Positions 43,195 through 56,839 are shown, counted from the first letter of the stretch. The stretch is DNA of 64,000 nucleotides from Dyella sp. C11 (GCF_003121485.1 NZ_QAVX01000003.1:108309-172308); one strand, 5' to 3'. Notes: generated from the letters alone by a model not told the origin. A program made the numbers and translations.

Positions 43195-44499
43195 TCAGAA
43201 CTGGTACTGCAGGCGCCCGACGATGGCGGCAGGGTGTTTGCCGCTGTCCGGGTCGCCCGGCGTGTTGAGATCCAGCGCGCGCACCAGGTTGGCCGACAAG
43301 CGCACGGATTTGTCCAGATACCAGTTGATACCGAACGACAGGTTGGTTTCCTTGCCGCCCAGCACGTCGTGATCGTTGAGGTCGGTCATGCTCAATCGCG
43401 CGGCCACTTCCAGGGCGCCGCCGCCGTGTCCATTCCACGACGCGTTCGGAACAACGGGTCCGAAGGTGGCGTTGCTTTCACGGTATTCGCGGCTCTCGCC
43501 CGTGATCATCCAGCTGGCATACGCGTACCAGGCGCGAAAGCGCAGGTTCGGATAGCCGGCGTCGCGTTGCAGGTGGGCTTCCATGTATTCGGCCTGCCAG
43601 GAGAAGGGGCCGTTGACGTGCGCCGCTTCCAGGCCGTAACGCTGCACCTTGTTGGAACCGGCGATGCTGCCCGTGTCGAGAAAATCATTGCCGTTCGAAA
43701 GCGCCACTTCCGGAGCGGACTTGAAGGTCTGGTCGTTTTCCGGTCCCGCGCGTCGCGTCGAATAATCCACGGCGAGATGGTAGGGGCCGCCATCCGTCTT
43801 CAGCACGTAAGCCAATCGCCCCGTGAGGGCGACACCGCGCTGCGTGCGGCCTTCGTCCTTGGTGCCGGCGGTGAAGAAGCCGTAACTCCATATCCATGGC
43901 CCGCGCGAATCGGTGGACGACGCGCCGATGCTTCGGCTCGGCGCCAGTGCATTGGTGGTGGCGCGTTCCAGGAAGGTGGTGTTGCGGAAGCTGCCGAACT
44001 GCTCCAGGCCGAAGGGCTCCTGCTGGTTGCCGAGGGTGACGATGCCCAGGTAGCTCGTTTCCTTGCGCAGATAGACGTCCTTGAATTCGAACCGCCCATC
44101 CACAATCTGTGCATCGCCGTAAATCAGCCAGCCCATCTTCGTCATGTGCGAAATGGTGAGGTCGGCCCTTCGCACGGTCAGTTGCGTGTCGCCGAGGGCG
44201 CGGTCGGTGTAGTTCGCCGCGTCGATCATGATGTAGCCGTTGATCTGGCTATGCAGCACGGGCGTGTTGAAGCCTCCTTCGAACGGCCGCATCAGTGAGA
44301 GGTCCTGCAGTGTCTTCACGGTCTTGCTGTCGCTGCCGGCCGTGGTCGACGCCGAGGCTGGTGCTGTCTGCGCAGACTCGGAAGACGACGGCGCCGGTTT
44401 GGACGGCTGATGCACGCAGCCGGCCATGACGCAGGCAAGGCTCGCGGCCAGCCACGATCGTGCCTGGCGGGTTGGCGGCGTGCGCTCAGGCTCAGCCAT
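43195..44499 (-). CDS. Phosphate-selective porin O/P-like protein with a lipobox
   Basis: A 434-residue outer-membrane beta barrel of the OprO/OprP family: GYIMIDAANYTD, RRADLTISHMTKMGW, GNQQEPFGLEQ, TRRAGPEN and a C-terminal aromatic residue (LQYQF) for BamA recognition. The N-terminus is odd: a signal sequence ending VMAGC with Cys28 and a Ser/Thr/Ala/Pro-rich linker, as in lipoproteins. The start may be further in, but the lipobox is clear in the stated frame. Confidence 0.8.
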   Translation of the reverse strand: MAEPERTPPTRQARSWLAASLACVMAGCVHQPSKPAPSSSESAQTAPASASTTAGSDSKTVKTLQDLSLMRPFEGGFNTPVLHSQINGYIMIDAANYTDRALGDTQLTVRRADLTISHMTKMGWLIYGDAQIVDGRFEFKDVYLRKETSYLGIVTLGNQQEPFGLEQFGSFRNTTFLERATTNALAPSRSIGASSTDSRGPWIWSYGFFTAGTKDEGRTQRGVALTGRLAYVLKTDGGPYHLAVDYSTRRAGPENDQTFKSAPEVALSNGNDFLDTGSIAGSNKVQRYGLEAAHVNGPFSWQAEYMEAHLQRDAGYPNLRFRAWYAYASWMITGESREYRESNATFGPVVPNASWNGHGGGALEVAARLSMTDLNDHDVLGGKETNLSFGINWYLDKSVRLSANLVRALDLNTPGDPDSGKHPAAIVGRLQYQF

Positions 44500-44739
44500 G
44501 ATGTGTGAGGTCCCTCATTCCGTGCCGTGGCGGCATGTTCGGCACCCGGCAGTCCCTGCCCGGCAGCGTTATTTCAGTCATCGTGCCCGGATTGTGAAGC
44601 CCCGGCCGGCCGCGATGCCTCCGAAAAACTACTGTCGTCGCCGTGATGGGCGTGGCGCCGGACCGTGATTCCCTACGGGAGCGCATGGCGGGGCACGCGG
44701 GTTAATATGTCGGTTTGCAAGCCCTTTCAGGAGTCTCGA

Positions 44740-45945
44740 GTGATCATCAACCCCAAGGTGCGTGGTTTTATCTGTGTGACGGCCCATCCGGTCGGTTGCG
44801 AGCGCAACGTGCTCGACCAGATCAACATCACCAAGGCACAGGGCGACCTGGGCGAAGGCCCCAAGCGCGTGCTGGTGATCGGCGCCTCCACCGGTTATGG
44901 CCTCGCCTCGCGCATCACCGCGGCTTTCGGCTACGGCGCGGCCACCCTGGGCGTGTTCTTCGAAAAGCCCAGCAGCGAGACCAAGACAGGCACCGCGGGC
45001 TGGTACAACTCCGCCGCCTTCGACAAATACGCCAAGGAAGCGGGCCTGTTCAGCCGTTCGATCAATGGCGATGCGTTCGCCAACGAAACGCGCGAACGCG
45101 CCATCGACATCATCAAGAACGAGATGGGCGGCAAGATCGACCTCGTCGTCTATTCGCTCGCCTCGCCGGTGCGCAAGCTGCCGGATACGGGCGAAGTGGT
45201 GCGCTCCTCGCTCAAGACCATTGGCGAAACCTTCACGGCCAACTCGATTGACACCAATCGCGACACGGTGATCCAGGCCTCGGTGGAACCGGCGACCGAG
45301 CAGGAGATCAAGGACACCGTCACCGTCATGGGCGGTGAAGACTGGAAGCTCTGGATCGACGCGCTGAGCAAGGCCGGTGTGCTGGCCGACCACGCCAAGA
45401 CCATCGCCTACAGCTACATCGGCACCGAGATCACCTGGCCGATGTATTGGCACGGCACGCTGGGCCAGGCCAAGCAGCACCTGGACAACACTGCCAAGCA
45501 GCTGGTTGCCGAGCACAAGGCCGAGCATCTGGACGCCTACGTGGGCGTGATGAAGTCCGTGGTGACGCAGGCGAGCGCGGCCATTCCCGTGCTGCCGCTG
45601 TACATCGCCATTTCCTTCCGCGTGATGAAGGAAAAGGGCATCCACGAAGGCACCATCGAACAGATCAACCGCCTGTTCCGCGATCGCATGTACCGCAAGG
45701 ACCACGCGGCGACGGAAACCGACAGCGACGGCCGCATCCGTCTGGACGACTGGGAACTGCGCGAAGACGTGCAGAAGGAATGCAAGGCGTTGTGGCCGAC
45801 GGTAACCACCGAGACCCTCAATGAACTGACCGACTACGCCGGTTACAAGAACGACTTCCTGCACCTGTTCGGCTTCGGCCGCACCGATGTGAACTACGAG
45901 GAAGACGTGAACCCGGATCGCCGCTTCGACGTCGTCGAGCTTTGA
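44740..45945 (+). CDS. fabV: Enoyl-ACP reductase FabV (trans-2-enoyl-CoA reductase)
   Basis: NADH-dependent enoyl reductase of fatty acid synthesis, 401 residues; FabV enzymes are intrinsically triclosan-insensitive. It starts at GTG 44740 ([20 protein letters not shown]) 6 bp after AGGAG. It has the [12 protein letters not shown] cofactor motif, YSLASP, and the catalytic Tyr/Lys region [22 protein letters not shown]. The frame upstream of the GTG is unconserved. Confidence 0.96.
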   Translation: MIINPKVRGFICVTAHPVGCERNVLDQINITKAQGDLGEGPKRVLVIGASTGYGLASRITAAFGYGAATLGVFFEKPSSETKTGTAGWYNSAAFDKYAKEAGLFSRSINGDAFANETRERAIDIIKNEMGGKIDLVVYSLASPVRKLPDTGEVVRSSLKTIGETFTANSIDTNRDTVIQASVEPATEQEIKDTVTVMGGEDWKLWIDALSKAGVLADHAKTIAYSYIGTEITWPMYWHGTLGQAKQHLDNTAKQLVAEHKAEHLDAYVGVMKSVVTQASAAIPVLPLYIAISFRVMKEKGIHEGTIEQINRLFRDRMYRKDHAATETDSDGRIRLDDWELREDVQKECKALWPTVTTETLNELTDYAGYKNDFLHLFGFGRTDVNYEEDVNPDRRFDVVEL

Positions 45946-45950
45946 TCGAA

Positions 45951-45987
45951 CGTACCGGATGCCGTCGTCGCGGCGGCATCCGGTACG
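45951..45987. other. Long perfect hairpin after fabV
   Basis: CGTACCGGATGCCG and CGGCATCCGGTACG form a 14-bp stem around a 9-base loop. There is no T run, so it is not a classical terminator; it may stabilise the fabV mRNA. Confidence 0.6.
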
Positions 45988-46036
45988 GTCCAAAGACGAG
46001 GCATACAAGGCCGCACGCGCTCACTAAGCTGCCGCC

Positions 46037-47455
46037 ATGACCACTGCCATCGTCTGGTTTCGCCGCGACCTTCGCCTCGCTGACAACCCCGCGCTCACTG
46101 CCGCCTGCCAGGCACATGCGCACATCCTGCCGCTGTATATCCATTCGCCCGACGAAGACGGCGAGTGGGCGCCCGGTGCTGCCAGCCGCTGGTGGCTGCA
46201 TCATTCGTTGACGCATCTCCATGCGCAGTTGCGCGGGCAGGGCAGTGCCTTGCACGTCGCCAAGGGCGACAGTCTGCAGGTGCTGCGGCACTTGATCGAT
46301 CGGACCGGCGCCGCGGCGGTGTATTGGAATCGCCAGTACGAGCCGAATGCCATTGCGCGCGACAGCACCATCAAGGCGGCGCTGCGCGAACAAGGCGTCG
46401 ACGTACACAGCTCCAATGCCTTGCTCTGGTGCGAGCCATGGCAGATCGAGACGAAGCAGCAAGGTCCGTACCGCGTGTTCACGCCGTACTGGCGCACGCT
46501 GCGTCCGCAGCTTGAATCCCCGCGCCCGTTGCCCGTGCCTTCGCCATCGCGTGGCGTGGATGTCGGCGGCGGTCTTTCCATCGATGCACTGGAACTTCGG
46601 CCGTCCATTCGCTGGGACCAGGGCATGGAAGAAGCCTGGACGCCGGGGGAAGAGGGCGCGCACGACATGCTCGACCTCTTCATGGACGATGCCATCGGCG
46701 ATTACGCGCGTTTGCGTGATCTGCCTGCGCGACATGGCACGTCGCGCTTGTCGCCATACCTGCATTTTGGCGAGATATCGCCGCGACAGATCCATCGCCA
46801 GATGCTGGACCGGGTCGCCGCCACCGATGCGCGACGTCGTCCCGATATCGAACCGTATCTGCGCGAACTCGGTTGGCGCGAGTTCGCACATCACCTGCTG
46901 TACCACTTTCCGCGCACGCCCACGGCGAACTTCAACGAACAGTTCAACCGGTTTCCATGGGCGCGCAAGAACGGCAAGGCCATCGAGGCATGGCAGCGTG
47001 GCCGCACCGGCATACCGTTGGTCGATGCAGGCATGCGTGAACTCTGGCATACGGGCTGGATGCACAACCGCGTGCGCATGATCGTGGCCAGTTTCCTGAC
47101 CAAGAACCTGCGGCAGCACTGGCTGCACGGCGCACGATGGTTCTGGGACACGCTGGTGGATGGCGACCTGGCCAACAACACGCTGGGCTGGCAATGGGTG
47201 GCCGGCAGCGGCGCCGATGCCGCGCCGTATTTCCGTGTATTCAATCCGGTGACGCAGGCGCAGAAATTCGACGCGGATGGACAATACCTGCGGCGCTGGC
47301 TTCCGGAGCTCGCGAACGCGCCGCTTCCGCTGCTGCACGAGCCGTGGAAGGACCCGTCCCTGCTCAAGCGCAGCGGCTATCCTGCGCCGATGATCGATCT
47401 TGGCGTGAGTCGTGACGACGCGCTGGCGGCCTACCGCACCATGCGATCCGGTTGA
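46037..47455 (+). CDS. phrB: Deoxyribodipyrimidine photolyase (CPD photolyase)
   Basis: Repairs cyclobutane pyrimidine dimers using light. The 472 residues have the photolyase N-terminal Rossmann domain (TAIVWFRRDLRLADNPAL, PLYIHSPDEDGEWAPG) and the FAD-binding helical domain (GTSRLSPYLHFGEISPRQ, GWREFAHHLLYHFP, WARKNGKAIEAWQRGRTGIPLVDAGMREL split motifs, TLGWQWVAGSGADAAPYFRVFNP). The start ATG 46037 fits the family. Confidence 0.95.
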   Translation: MTTAIVWFRRDLRLADNPALTAACQAHAHILPLYIHSPDEDGEWAPGAASRWWLHHSLTHLHAQLRGQGSALHVAKGDSLQVLRHLIDRTGAAAVYWNRQYEPNAIARDSTIKAALREQGVDVHSSNALLWCEPWQIETKQQGPYRVFTPYWRTLRPQLESPRPLPVPSPSRGVDVGGGLSIDALELRPSIRWDQGMEEAWTPGEEGAHDMLDLFMDDAIGDYARLRDLPARHGTSRLSPYLHFGEISPRQIHRQMLDRVAATDARRRPDIEPYLRELGWREFAHHLLYHFPRTPTANFNEQFNRFPWARKNGKAIEAWQRGRTGIPLVDAGMRELWHTGWMHNRVRMIVASFLTKNLRQHWLHGARWFWDTLVDGDLANNTLGWQWVAGSGADAAPYFRVFNPVTQAQKFDADGQYLRRWLPELANAPLPLLHEPWKDPSLLKRSGYPAPMIDLGVSRDDALAAYRTMRSG

Positions 47456-47470
47456 TTCGGATCGCGGTCT

Positions 47471-48550
47471 TGTGGGAGCGCACCCTGTGCGCCACAACCC
47501 AGCGGAGCGATGTATGTCAGCGGGACGGTCGCGCACAGGGTGCGCTCCCACCGTTGGAGTTCCCGACCAGGTGGAGTTCCCAGCGACGTTCCGCCCTTCA
47601 TGTAGGAGCGCACTTGCGCGCGACCACCGAACGGTTCGAGGCCAGTCAGGCAGCGGTCGCCCGCAAGCGGGCTCCTACAAAAAAGATGGCGTACTGAAAC
47701 CGCTAGCGGATCGCCTGATGAAAACCCCGCTCTCGGACGGCCCTTTTCCGCCTCGCCGTCCGAAAAGCCAAAGTGTGGGAGCGCACCCTGTGCGCGACAA
47801 CCCAACGGAGCGATGCATGTCAGCGGGACGGTCGCGCACAGGGTGCGCTCCCACCGTTGGAGTTCCCGACCAGTTGGAGTTCCCAGCGACGCTCCGCCCT
47901 TTGTGTAGGAGCGCACTTGTGCGCGACCACCGCACGGTTCGGCGCCAGCCAGGCGGCGGTCGCCCGCAAGCGGGCTCCTACAAAAAGATGGCGTACTGAA
48001 ACCGTTGGAGTTCCCGACTAGTTGGAGTTCCCAGCGACGCTCCGCTCTTTATGTAGGAGCGCACTTGTGCGCGACCACCGCACGGTTCGGCGCCAGCCAG
48101 GCAGCGGTCGCCCGCAAGCGGGTTCCTACAAAAAGATGGCGTACTGAAACCGTTCGCGGATCGCCTGATGAAAAATGCCGTTCTCGGACGGCCTTGTCCG
48201 CCCGCCGCCCGAAAAGCCAAAGTGTGGGAGCGCACCCTGTGCGCGACAACCCAACGGAGCGATGCGTGTCACCGGGACAGTCGCGCACAGGGTGCGCTCC
48301 CACCGTTGGAGTTCCCGATCAGGTGGAGTTCCCAGCGATGCTCCGCCCTTTATGTAGGAGCGCACTTGTGCGCGACCACCGCACGGTTCGGCGCCAGCCA
48401 GGCAGTGGTCGCCTGCAAGCAGGCTCCTACAAAAAGCTGGCGTACTGAAAGCGTTTGCGGATCGCCTGATGAAAAATGCCCGCCTCGGGCAGCTTTTCCG
48501 CCCCGCCGTCCGGAAAGCCAAACGGTGGGAGCGCACCCTGTGCGCGACGG
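47471..48550. repeat. Composite tandem array of GTAG-type palindromic repeats
   Basis: About 1.1 kb between phrB and the antiporter holds units of about 303 bp at 47471-47773, 47774-48002 (partial), 48003-48220 (partial) and 48221-48523, plus a truncated start at 48524-48550. Each full unit has an inverted pair (GTGGGAGCGCACCCTGTGCGC and its reverse), a GTTGGAGTTCCCGAC spacer, a second pair (GTAGGAGCGCACTTGTGCGCGAC with GTCGCCCGCAAGCGGGCTCCTAC), and a GATGGCGTACTGAAACCG tail. There is no gene in it. Confidence 0.9.
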
Positions 48551-48559
48551 ACTTTCGCG

Positions 48560-49774
48560 TCAACGCTCAACAGCGTCATCGCGAACAGCTTCCGTCCCCA
48601 CCGATGCATTCGCCCGACGAAGCAGCCACGCCAGCACCGGTGGCGTCACCATCGCGGTCAGCAGCGACATGGCCACGATGATCGCGTAGATCTGCGCTGT
48701 GAACACGCCGGCGGCCAGACCGAGACTGGCGATCACCACGCCCACTTCACCACGCGGCACCATGCCGAAGCCCACCAGCGTGGCGCTTCGGCCACCCAGC
48801 GACCATGCGCCAAGAAAGCCGCCGATCAACTTGGAAACAATGGCGATCAAGGTGACGACGAGCAGCATGATGCCTGCCTCGGCGTTGCCTAATTGATGCA
48901 AGTCGATCTTGCTGCCGGTAATGACGAAGAAGAACGGTGTCAGCAACGCAAGCAGTGGCTGCGTCTGCTTCTCCAGCGTGTGCTGCTGGCGCGTTTCGGA
49001 GGCGATCATGCCAGCAAGGAAGGCACCAATGATGGCCGCCAGCCCAAACAGCGTGGACACGTAGGCCAGGCCCAGGCACAGCGCCAACACGATGGCGAGC
49101 GCCGAATGCGGGCTTTGCGGCTTGTCCAGCCAGCTGGAGTTCCAGCGCATGACCCGTGCGCCCCCAATGCCGATGATGGCGATGAAGCCAATGGCGCCCG
49201 CCAGCACGGCCAGCAGGTGCACGACGTCGATGCCTTCACCGCCTTGCAGCGACACCACCACGCCCAGCAACAGCATGGCAAGGATGTCGTCGATGACCGC
49301 CGCGCCCAGAATCACCTTGCTTTCGATGCGTTGAAGTGCGCCCAGTTCCTGCAGCACGCGCGCGGTGATGCCTGCGGACGTCGCCACGAATGCCGCGGCG
49401 ATAAACAGCGACCGACTCCAGTCGAAGCCACTCGCATGCGCCCAGACGCCACCCATGCCGAACGGCACGAGTACGCCAAGCACACCCACCAGGAAAGCCA
49501 CCTTGCCGACCTTCTTCAGGTCTTCAAGCCGCGTTTCCAGGCCTACGGAAAACAGCAGCAACACCACGCCGACTTCGGCAAGCACATCCAGCGGCGTGCC
49601 CGATGCAACCTGTTCGGGCGTGATCCAGCCGAGCAGGGAGGGGCCGACCACACAGCCCGCGGCAATTTCGCCCACCCCGCCAGGAAGTTTCAGTCGTTGC
49701 GCGACTTCACTGCCGACCTGCGCGGCAAGAAAGACGATAAAGAGCGTAAGCAAAATGTCGCTGGCATGATGCAT
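48560..49774 (-). CDS. Kef-type cation:proton antiporter (CPA2)
   Basis: A 404-residue membrane protein with about 12 helices. The N-terminus LLTLFIVFLAAQVGSEVAQR, PGGVGEIAAGCVVGPSLLGW, ATSAGITARVLQE and VILGAAVIDDILAMLLL fit the Na+/H+ exchanger domain; the VIDD aspartates are the expected ion-binding residues. It probably exchanges K+ or Na+ for H+. It lacks the RCK/TrkA domain of KefB/KefC. The array lies directly 3' to it. Confidence 0.88.
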   Translation of the reverse strand: MHHASDILLTLFIVFLAAQVGSEVAQRLKLPGGVGEIAAGCVVGPSLLGWITPEQVASGTPLDVLAEVGVVLLLFSVGLETRLEDLKKVGKVAFLVGVLGVLVPFGMGGVWAHASGFDWSRSLFIAAAFVATSAGITARVLQELGALQRIESKVILGAAVIDDILAMLLLGVVVSLQGGEGIDVVHLLAVLAGAIGFIAIIGIGGARVMRWNSSWLDKPQSPHSALAIVLALCLGLAYVSTLFGLAAIIGAFLAGMIASETRQQHTLEKQTQPLLALLTPFFFVITGSKIDLHQLGNAEAGIMLLVVTLIAIVSKLIGGFLGAWSLGGRSATLVGFGMVPRGEVGVVIASLGLAAGVFTAQIYAIIVAMSLLTAMVTPPVLAWLLRRANASVGTEAVRDDAVER

Positions 49775-49836
49775 GTGGGAAGCCGCGGCAACCGATGGAT
49801 GCCACGCATGCTACATGCTCGTTGCGGGGCGTGCGC

Positions 49837-51312
49837 TCAATGATCCGCGGATACCGAGTGCTTGCCGCCTTCGCCTTTCAGGCGACTGAAGACCCAGCTT
49901 GCCGTGGCCGTGACGACAGCCAGCAACAGCACGGTCCAGCGGAAGGCGGGAATGTAGTCGTCGTGTGCGTGTCCCTGCAGCAACGCTTCCATCAGCAGCG
50001 ACGCCAGCGCAATGCCGAAACTCATGGACAGGTATTGCGCGGTGGATGCCATCGACGACGCCTGCGAAGCGAACTTCACGTCCAGGTCGTTGTAGATCAG
50101 CGTATTCATGGCGGTGTACTGCATGCCCATGAAGCCGCCGTAGACATACACCATCAACGCGATCACCCACATGGGCGAGCCTTTGCCCAGCAGCGCGAAA
50201 GAGGCCAGCATCACCGCCACCACCAGGGTGTTGGTGAACAGCAGTTTCCGATAGCCAAAACGCTGCAGCAGCCGGTTGATGCCCCACTTGGCCGTGATCG
50301 AGCCCAACGCCTGCGGCACCATCATCAGGCCAGCCATCAGCGGCGACCAGCCGCAACCCACCTGCAGGAACAAGACCAGCAGAAGGAACATGCCCGACAC
50401 GCCCAGTCGCGTGAACAGGTTGCCTGCCAGGGACACCCACACGCTGCGCACCTTCAGCAAGCTGAGGTCGGCCACCGGGTGATCGGTACGGCGGCTATGC
50501 CAGACGTACGTGGCGCCAAAAACGACTGCCAAGACGCCGTAGATGGCGATGCGCACCCATTGCCCACCACCGCCGCTGGCGACTTCCGAAGCCGTGAGCA
50601 GCATGGCGGACGCGGCGGCGAACAACAGAAAACCCGCCAGGTCGAAAGGATGCACGTCATCGAGCCGGTAGTCGGGCATGTCGCGTCGATTCATCCACAT
50701 GCCCACCACGCCGACCGGCACGTTGATGAGAAAGATCAATCGCCACGTGGTGTACTGCGCCAGCGCGCCGCCCAGCAGCGGCCCGAGCACCGAGCCAAGC
50801 AAGCCCACCGTGGCGACCGTACTCATCGCCTTCACGAAATCGCGCTTGTCGATGCTGCGAACAAGCACGTAGCGTCCCACTGGCATAAGTGCCGCGCCAC
50901 CCAGGCCCTGGAGCACGCGCGCGGCCACCAGTTGCGGCAACGTTTGCGCGATACCACAAAGGAGCGAACCGATAGTGAAGGTGGCGATGGCGGCGGCAAA
51001 GATGCGTCGCGTGCCGAAGCGGTCGCACAGCCAGGGGCTCGCGGGAATGAAAATCGCCAGCGTCAGCACGTAACTGGTGAGCGCCGTGCGCATGCCCAGT
51101 GGCGTGACGTTCAACGCCTCGGCCATGGCCGGCACGGCCGTGTTGACGATGGTGGAATCGAGCGCCTGCATGAAGAACGCCGCGGCGACCAGCCAGATCA
51201 AGCCGCGATAGCGGTCTTGCGACGACTCGGGTGGAGGCGTGGAAGCCGGTGGTTCCTCACCCGGCGGTGGCACGGGGAGATTGGTGCTGGTGGCGGCGAT
51301 AGTCTCGGGCAT
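49837..51312 (-). CDS. DHA2-type MFS transporter, EmrB/QacA-like
   Basis: A 491-residue drug:H+ antiporter with 14 predicted helices. It has ALDSTIVNTAVPAMAEAL, the motif-A-like DRFGTRRIF, ARVLQGLGGAALMPVGR and LLGGALAQYTTWRLIFLINVPVG (motif C). GGAGCGAC precedes ATG 51312. There is no EmrA-type adaptor nearby. Confidence 0.92.
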   Translation of the reverse strand: MPETIAATSTNLPVPPPGEEPPASTPPPESSQDRYRGLIWLVAAAFFMQALDSTIVNTAVPAMAEALNVTPLGMRTALTSYVLTLAIFIPASPWLCDRFGTRRIFAAAIATFTIGSLLCGIAQTLPQLVAARVLQGLGGAALMPVGRYVLVRSIDKRDFVKAMSTVATVGLLGSVLGPLLGGALAQYTTWRLIFLINVPVGVVGMWMNRRDMPDYRLDDVHPFDLAGFLLFAAASAMLLTASEVASGGGGQWVRIAIYGVLAVVFGATYVWHSRRTDHPVADLSLLKVRSVWVSLAGNLFTRLGVSGMFLLLVLFLQVGCGWSPLMAGLMMVPQALGSITAKWGINRLLQRFGYRKLLFTNTLVVAVMLASFALLGKGSPMWVIALMVYVYGGFMGMQYTAMNTLIYNDLDVKFASQASSMASTAQYLSMSFGIALASLLMEALLQGHAHDDYIPAFRWTVLLLAVVTATASWVFSRLKGEGGKHSVSADH

Positions 51313-51473
51313 GTCGCTCCATGATAGCTGCTATGGCAGCTTGCTTTTGCCTGTCGCTGCGTCCAAAGTCGGCTGCGTTTCATCTTTCGGGTTCGTGCGT
51401 GCGCATGGCGTCAACCGCGACGAAGTGCAGCAGCGAACCCGCCAAGGATGAGAGGAACATGCGAAGGAACCAG

Positions 51474-51510
51474 CGCGCCGGGACGGCATCGTCCCGGCGC
51501 GTCGTCTTTT
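51474..51510 (+). terminator. Hairpin with T run before rnk
   Basis: GCGCCGGGACGGCATCGTCCCGGCGC stem, followed by GTCGTCTTTT. It could be a terminator or an attenuator-like element for rnk. Confidence 0.5.
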
Positions 51511-51558
51511 GCAGGGCACACAGGGCCACGCGCCAACGGTTCAAAGACAGGAGTCCAC

Positions 51559-51969
51559 ATGAGCAGCACGCCACCCATCGGCATTTCGTCCCTGGATCTG
51601 GAGCGCATCGACGCCTTGCTCGAACGCATGCCGCCTGTCGAGGCGGTGAAGTACGAGGCGCTGCGTGGCGAACTGGATCGCGCGGCCGTGCTCGAACCGT
51701 CTGACATTCCGGCCGATGTGGTCACCATGAACTCTGTCGTCACGTTCAGGGACGACGATTCGAGCGACGAACTGACCATCAGTCTGGTGTACCCCTCGGG
51801 CGCAGGTGCCCCGGGCACCGTCTCGATCTTCGCGCCGGTGGGCAGCGCCTTGCTGGGTCTGCGGGTGGGGCAGTGGATCGAATGGCCCACGCCGGATGGC
51901 CGCCGCCGCAACCTGCGCGTGCTTGATATCGAATATCAGCCCGAAGCTTCCGGCGACTTGCACCGCTGA
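51559..51969 (+). CDS. rnk: Nucleoside diphosphate kinase regulator (Rnk, GreA/GreB-fold)
   Basis: A 136-residue Rnk family protein that binds RNA polymerase and affects NTP pools. The N-terminal part (ISSLDLERIDALLERMPP, LRGELDRAAVLEPSDIPADV) is the short helical domain; the C-terminal GreA/GreB-like fold is SVVTFRDDDSSDELTISLVYP and GSALLGLRVGQWIEWP. ATG 51559 follows ACAGGAGTCCAC. Confidence 0.92.
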   Translation: MSSTPPIGISSLDLERIDALLERMPPVEAVKYEALRGELDRAAVLEPSDIPADVVTMNSVVTFRDDDSSDELTISLVYPSGAGAPGTVSIFAPVGSALLGLRVGQWIEWPTPDGRRRNLRVLDIEYQPEASGDLHR

Positions 51970-52060
51970 CCGCGGGCGGGCCACGGCGCGCGTCCACAAC
52001 TTCTTCACGTGGTCGCGCGATTTGCGGCACAAGGGACCGAACCGCGCCGGGACTCGGTAA

Positions 52061-55428
<3,368 letters not shown>

Positions 55429-55431
55429 CGG

Positions 55432-55827
55432 ATGGCGTCGACCTTGCTGCCCGCTATCCATCACGTGGCGCTGATCTGCTCCGACTACGCGCGTTCGAAA
55501 GCCTTCTACAGCGAGACGCTGGGCTTTCGCGTTATCCGCGAGGTTTACCGGGCCGAACGTGATTCGTGGAAGCTCGATCTGGAAGTGTCGCCCGGGGTCA
55601 GCCTGGAGTTGTTCTCGTTTCCATTGCCGCCGCCGCGCCCCTCGCGCCCCGAAGCGCAGGGCTTGCGCCATCTGGCCTTCAGCGTGCCGGACATCGATAG
55701 GGTGATTGCCACGCTGACGGAGCGTGGCGTCACGTGCGAGCCCGTGCGCGTGGATGAATTCACCGACCGCCGCTTCACGTTCTTTGCCGATCCGGATGGT
55801 TTGCCGATCGAGCTTTACGAAGCTTAG
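55432..55827 (+). CDS. VOC family protein, lactoylglutathione-lyase-like (GloA2 type)
   Basis: A 131-residue glyoxalase/VOC protein: AIHHVALICSDYARSKAFYS, the RAERDSWKLDLE strand, HLAFSVPDIDRVIATLTERG and FADPDGLPIELYE. Metal ligands His and Glu are visible. It is 3 bp after epmA. Substrate unknown. Confidence 0.9.
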   Translation: MASTLLPAIHHVALICSDYARSKAFYSETLGFRVIREVYRAERDSWKLDLEVSPGVSLELFSFPLPPPRPSRPEAQGLRHLAFSVPDIDRVIATLTERGVTCEPVRVDEFTDRRFTFFADPDGLPIELYEA

Positions 55828-55847
55828 GTTTCAATGCCGACATGAAA

Positions 55848-55876
55848 AAACCGGCGGCTGGAATGGCCGCCGGTTT
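55848..55876. terminator. Bidirectional rho-independent terminator
   Basis: AAACCGGCGGC / GCCGCCGGTTT stem between the convergent VOC and aqpZ genes. Confidence 0.85.
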
Positions 55877-55899
55877 CGTTGTTGCAAAGGGCGCGCTGC

Positions 55900-56601
55900 T
55901 CAGTCGTGCCAGTCGAGCAGATGGCGATAGATCAGGCCACCCACGACGCCGCCAATCAGCGGTACCACCCAGAACATCCACAGCTGGCCCATGGCCCAGC
56001 TTCCCTGGAATACCGCCACCGCCGTGCTGCGGGCCGGATTGACCGAGGTGTTGGTGATCGGGATGGAAATCAGATGAATGAGCGTAAGGGCAAGGCCGAT
56101 GGCCAGCGGCGCAAAGCCGGCCGGTGCGAGCTTGTGGGTGGTGCCGTTGATCACGATGAGGAAGAACGCCGTGAGCACGAACTCGGCGAGCATGCAGGCC
56201 ATCAACGAATACTGGCCGGGTGAATGTTCGCCGTAACCGTTCGAGGCAAAGCCGCCGGCGACCGGGTCGAACACGGGGCGACCGCTGGCGATCAGGTAGA
56301 TCGTGCCGCCAGCCAGGACGCCACCCACCACCTGCGCGATCCAGTAGGGGATCACATCCTTGGCCGGGAAACGGCCGCTGGCCCACATGCCTGCGGTAAC
56401 GGCGGGGTTGAAGTGCGCACCGGAAATATGACCCACGGCGTAAGCCATGGTGACCACGGTAAGGCCGAAGGCGAGGGCAACGCCCGCAAAACCAATGCCC
56501 ACATCGGGAAACAACGCCGCAAAGACCGCGCTGCCGCAACCGCCAAACACCAACCAGAACGTACCGAAGAACTCGGCTCCCAAACGCTTGCCCATATTCA
56601 T
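55900..56601 (-). CDS. aqpZ: Aquaporin Z
   Basis: A 233-residue MIP channel with six helices and two NPA boxes: [11 protein letters not shown] and [10 protein letters not shown]. The Arg of the selectivity filter follows the second NPA. The start ATG 56601 ([20 protein letters not shown]) follows AAGGAGAGTCCCC; the longer frame upstream is unconserved. Confidence 0.95.
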   Translation of the reverse strand: MNMGKRLGAEFFGTFWLVFGGCGSAVFAALFPDVGIGFAGVALAFGLTVVTMAYAVGHISGAHFNPAVTAGMWASGRFPAKDVIPYWIAQVVGGVLAGGTIYLIASGRPVFDPVAGGFASNGYGEHSPGQYSLMACMLAEFVLTAFFLIVINGTTHKLAPAGFAPLAIGLALTLIHLISIPITNTSVNPARSTAVAVFQGSWAMGQLWMFWVVPLIGGVVGGLIYRHLLDWHD

Positions 56602-56839
56602 GGGGACTCTCCTTGCCAGATTTTCAGGGATGGACCCGGGCGCATCCGTGCGGGATTTCCACATCGATCCCGATTTGAAACAGGCTCTTGGTGCAGGGCC
56701 CGGGGCGGGCATAGGCTAGCAAAACCGTTTGTGGGGATAGCGTCTTCACACCCTGTAACAGTGAAGTGACACGCGCCGAATCGGCTTTCTCTTTGGGTAT
56801 GCTGGCCCGTCGCTTTCATCTGGAACCGCAGGAACACCG

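Noticed and set aside
45951-45987. Classical terminator after fabV
   Set aside because: The stem is perfect but no T run follows; listed as a hairpin only.
47471-48550. CRISPR array
   Set aside because: Units are about 303 bp, composed of palindrome pairs and near-identical spacers. CRISPR spacers should be unique and of 30-40 bp, and no cas genes are present.
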